Shown one piece after another: positions 45,890 through 64,000 of a stretch of 64,000 nucleotides of DNA. The notes beneath the pieces are model-generated. The model was not told where the DNA came from. It searched no databases and was given only the letters and a program-made list of their open reading frames with translations. Each line of letters begins with the position of its first letter. The first letter of the stretch is position 1. The stretch is taken from contig JAZBQD010000034.1 of assembly GCA_036583965.1 (NCBI GenBank), forward strand, positions 14,073,040-14,137,039, read 5' to 3'. The translations under genes were made by a program, and so were the position numbers. This DNA is from Prunella strophiata. Lineage: Eukaryota; Chordata; Aves; Passeriformes; Prunellidae.

Positions 45890-46342
45890 TAAGACAGACA
45901 TTGAAGCTATTAGAGCGTCCAAGGGACGATGATGAGGATGAGGAAGGGTCTGGAGAAGAAGCCATACGAGGAGCAGCTGAAGGTACTCGGTCTGTCCAGC
46001 TGGGATGAGAGTGAGGGAAGATCTTGCAGCAGGGTACAGCAGCAGGTACCGATCTCTTCTCTGTGGTGACCAGTGACAGGACTTGAGGAATGGCCTGAAG
46101 CTGTGTCAGGGGACGTTTAGGTTGGGGATCAGGAGAAGGGCTCTTCACCCATAGGGTGGTTGGGCACTGAACAGGCTCCCCAGGGCAGTGGTCATAGCAT
46201 CAAGGTGATGAAGAGGCGATTGCACAAGGACTTAACACAGATGGTGCGGCTCTTAAGGAACGGTGCTGCGCAGGGCCAGCAGCTGGACTCGATGACCCTT
46301 GTGGGTCCCTTCCAACTCAGCTTATTCTGCGACTCTGTGATT
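45890..46342 (+). mobile_element. CR1 LINE 3' region next to the RAD50 CpG island
   Basis: One of the longest CR1 copies in the window, on the plus strand. It includes 'gaggaagggtctggagaaga', 'catacgaggagcagctgaag', 'aggggacgtttaggttgggg', 'gcactgaacaggctccccag' and the terminal 'cagcttattctgcgactctg'. It is 5'-truncated, with no open reverse transcriptase. It ends about 90 bp before the CpG-dense RAD50 promoter. Confidence 0.93.
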
Positions 46343-46429
46343 TCCAGCTGGGTTCAAACCACGATACCGCCTTCAAAACTCCATCTTTCCTTTCTGGGCC
46401 CTTAGAGCACACCTGAGCCCTGCCCGTGC

Positions 46430-46960
46430 CCTCACGGCGCCCTGCCGGCCCGGGGGCGGTGCGAGCGCGGCGGGCGGGGCCGCCATGGCGGCCGGGGCGG
46501 GCCGGGCGCGGGGCCTGCCGGGCGCGGGCTGGCGGCGGCGGCGGGCGGAGGTGACCGCGGGCATGGGGAAAGGGGCGGCCGGGCCGGGGGCGCGGTACCG
46601 CGGCGGGCTTAGCTCGGCTCGGCTGGGCTGCGCTCCGGTGGCGGGTAGGGGAAGGGATGCCTCCCTGGAAAACGTCCGCCCCCGGCGCAGCGCGGAGCTC
46701 CGGGCGGGAAAGCCCCGCTGCCACCTCTGCCTCGGCAGGAAATGCCCTTTCCAGGGCCGGGCCCCGTGAACACCCCCGGAGTACACACACACACACACAC
46801 ACACAGACACACACAGACACACACATACATACACACACACCCCACACAGCCGTGCTTGCCGGGGGTCGCGGCCGGGCTCGGAGGCCGAGCTGCCGCCCCC
46901 AGAGCCCGGCGGTGCCCGGGGCAGCTCCCACCCGTGCACAGCCCGATGCTCGGTGCCCGC
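46430..46960 (+). promoter_or_regulatory. RAD50: CpG island, presumed RAD50 promoter and 5' UTR
   Basis: A dense GC- and CpG-rich block begins at about 46430, some 1.1 kb upstream of the RAD50 ATG. No TATA box is visible, as expected for a housekeeping gene. A plausible donor (GGCGGAG followed by GTGACC, exon end 46549) could join a non-coding first exon to an acceptor ending at 47539 (ctgttttgcag), 52 bases before the ATG. That splice is inference. A CA-rich microsatellite interrupts the island. Confidence 0.65.
46782..46848. repeat. CA-rich microsatellite inside the RAD50 CpG island
   Basis: A compound repeat of CA units with GA and TA interruptions (cacacagacacacacag, then cacatacatacacacac) of about 65 bases. 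Confidence 0.9.
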
Positions 46961-47385
46961 CCCATGGCCGGGAAAGGCTCGGGCCTTCCTCTTCACAGCA
47001 CGAACTGGGACAAGGTGATGGGCATGGTGCTGGGAATGAATGCCTGTGAGAAACAGGCGGTGGCAAAGCTTGCACGGTGTTGGGTGTTGCAGTACAACAG
47101 TGGGTTATCACTTTGTTTCTACCAAAGGAGAAAAAATACTGGGGCTTCTCTTGTGTTTGGGGCGTTCTGAAGGCATGTGCATAGTGTTTGTGAAGTGGAA
47201 TAAAGGGTTATTTGGGCCATTGTGTTTTATTTCATGATACATCATATGGCACTTAGCTTGGAGTTGATTAATTTTTCAGTTTGAAAGAAATAAGGTTTTG
47301 CCTTCATATGTTTTGTACCTTGTACAGTAACTGAAGAACCTTAGCTGTGTTTTTAAATATATTCATCATGTGTGATCCATGATCC

Positions 47386-47461
47386 AATCATTCCACGATT
47401 CCATGATTGTAGGGTACAGTTTGAAATATCATTGTGTGGAGTATGTAGGCTTTACTTGCTT
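47386..47461 (+). repeat. Copy A of a ~76-bp duplicated CR1-tail-plus-flank segment
   Basis: It begins with a short CR1-like terminus (aatcattccacgattccatg) followed by unique sequence (tagggtacagtttgaaatat and so on). It matches 48997-49072 at about 91 percent by eye. It lies about 130 bp upstream of RAD50 coding exon 1. Confidence 0.85.
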
Positions 47462-47590
47462 GTATAGGTGTTTAGCCAGCTTTCAGCAATTTATTGTGAT
47501 TTCTGCCTACTGGATTTTTCACAAAGCTCTGTTTTGCAGGATTTACAGTGTTTTCACCTCTGACTTTGGAACAGAAGTTGTTCAGCAGAA

Positions 47591-63293
<15,703 letters not shown>

Positions 63294-64000
63294 GTAATGA
63301 TGGCTCTTTGTCTTCAGAACACAACAGCAGGGACTCTGAGAACTGACTCACATGAATGCAGAGGAGTCAAGTGACCAGAGAACAGGCACCTCCAACTCTA
63401 ATTTATTATTGTCTACAACTTCACTCTCTCTGGGTGTTACACAGTATGTGACTCAACATCTGAATCCTGCTTTGTGCTGCTGAAATCCATTGTTTCAGAT
63501 GGGCTGATGCCCTGTGGGAGTGAAGGGTTTGACTTCCCTCTGTCCTCAGGTTCAAGTCCTCCCATTTTGTCTCTTCCTGGTTATCACTGAGGTTACCTCA
63601 GCTTCAAGTCTATTGATTTGCTCCCTGTTTTTTTTTAAGTTTCTGAGCCCTTGGTCTTCTTTTTGCAATTGCATCTACTTCTAAGTTGATAAGACCTCTC
63701 TTCCTCCAAATTATGCTTTCACCTGCTGCTGACTACAGCCTTTCAGTTCATGTCACCAATATCACACCAGCCACACTTCCAGGCATTGCTTTTCTTCCTG
63801 TGTTGTCTGTCAGCTTGCACCTCTATGGGCTGTCCATTCATCTTCAATAACATACACTGGCCAAGTGGCCTGACAACACACCAGCAATACCTGTGGTCAG
63901 AGTTCATCACAGTTAACCACACCCACACATGCTGAGGGTTGTTTCCACCTGTCTGTTCTACTAAAATGTCTTTTTCTCCTGGAGCAGTTTACGATGTTGC
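63294..64000 (+). other. RAD50: RAD50 intron 23, partial
   Basis: It follows a clear donor (AAG then GTAATG) after the SAGQK-coding exon. No further exon is visible before the window edge. The next expected exon encodes the Walker B / D-loop region. Confidence 0.7.

Overview
The window is bird nuclear DNA, most likely from a songbird. It has spliced genes with GT-AG introns, at least nine CR1 LINE 3' ends, two solo retroviral LTRs (one resembling a passerine LTR type) and CpG-island promoters. Four genes can be read from conserved exons. On the minus strand are IRF1 (CDS 11878-16483, complete), IL5 (30303-33307, complete) and a second IL5-family cytokine (40467-42763, complete). On the plus strand is RAD50 (from 47591, 23 coding exons, running off the right edge). 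This IRF1 - IL5 - RAD50 order and orientation is that of the vertebrate type-2 cytokine locus. IL13 and IL4 would be expected to the right of the window.

Layout. 1-10.9 kb: no gene recognised, three antisense CR1 fragments. 10.9-18.3 kb: IRF1 with its 3' UTR, nine coding exons, an inferred non-coding first exon, a CpG-island promoter holding a STAT-type GAS and an NF-kB decamer, and two local tandem repeats. 18.6-29.5 kb: a gene-free stretch with an 18-bp minisatellite of 101 copies (22594-24411) and a mosaic of at least six different simple repeats (25.34-26.82 kb). 29.5-33.4 kb: IL5, with a solo LTR starting 146 bp past its stop codon. 33.5-40.2 kb: no gene recognised. 40.2-42.9 kb: IL5-like gene with a clean TATA promoter and an AU-rich 3' end. 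43-46.4 kb: gene-free, then a solo LTR and a CR1 abutting the RAD50 CpG island. 46.4-64 kb: RAD50.

How the genes relate. IRF1 is the interferon and NF-kB inducible transcription factor at one edge of the locus. IL5 and its paralogue encode short-chain four-helix cytokines with the same four-exon structure, including a diagnostic 33-nt second exon. RAD50 is a DNA-repair ATPase; in mammals the locus control region for the type-2 cytokines lies in its 3' introns.

The points most worth checking are the intact IL5 pair with contrasting promoters and 3' ends, the LTR at the IL5 3' end, two single-G frameshifts in RAD50, the homogeneous 18-bp array, and a short duplicated CR1 tail plus flank on either side of the first RAD50 exons. 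I found no evidence of an unknown enzymatic or defence system. The long open frames on both strands at 22.3-24.7 kb and 25.9-27.0 kb are by-products of tandem repeats.
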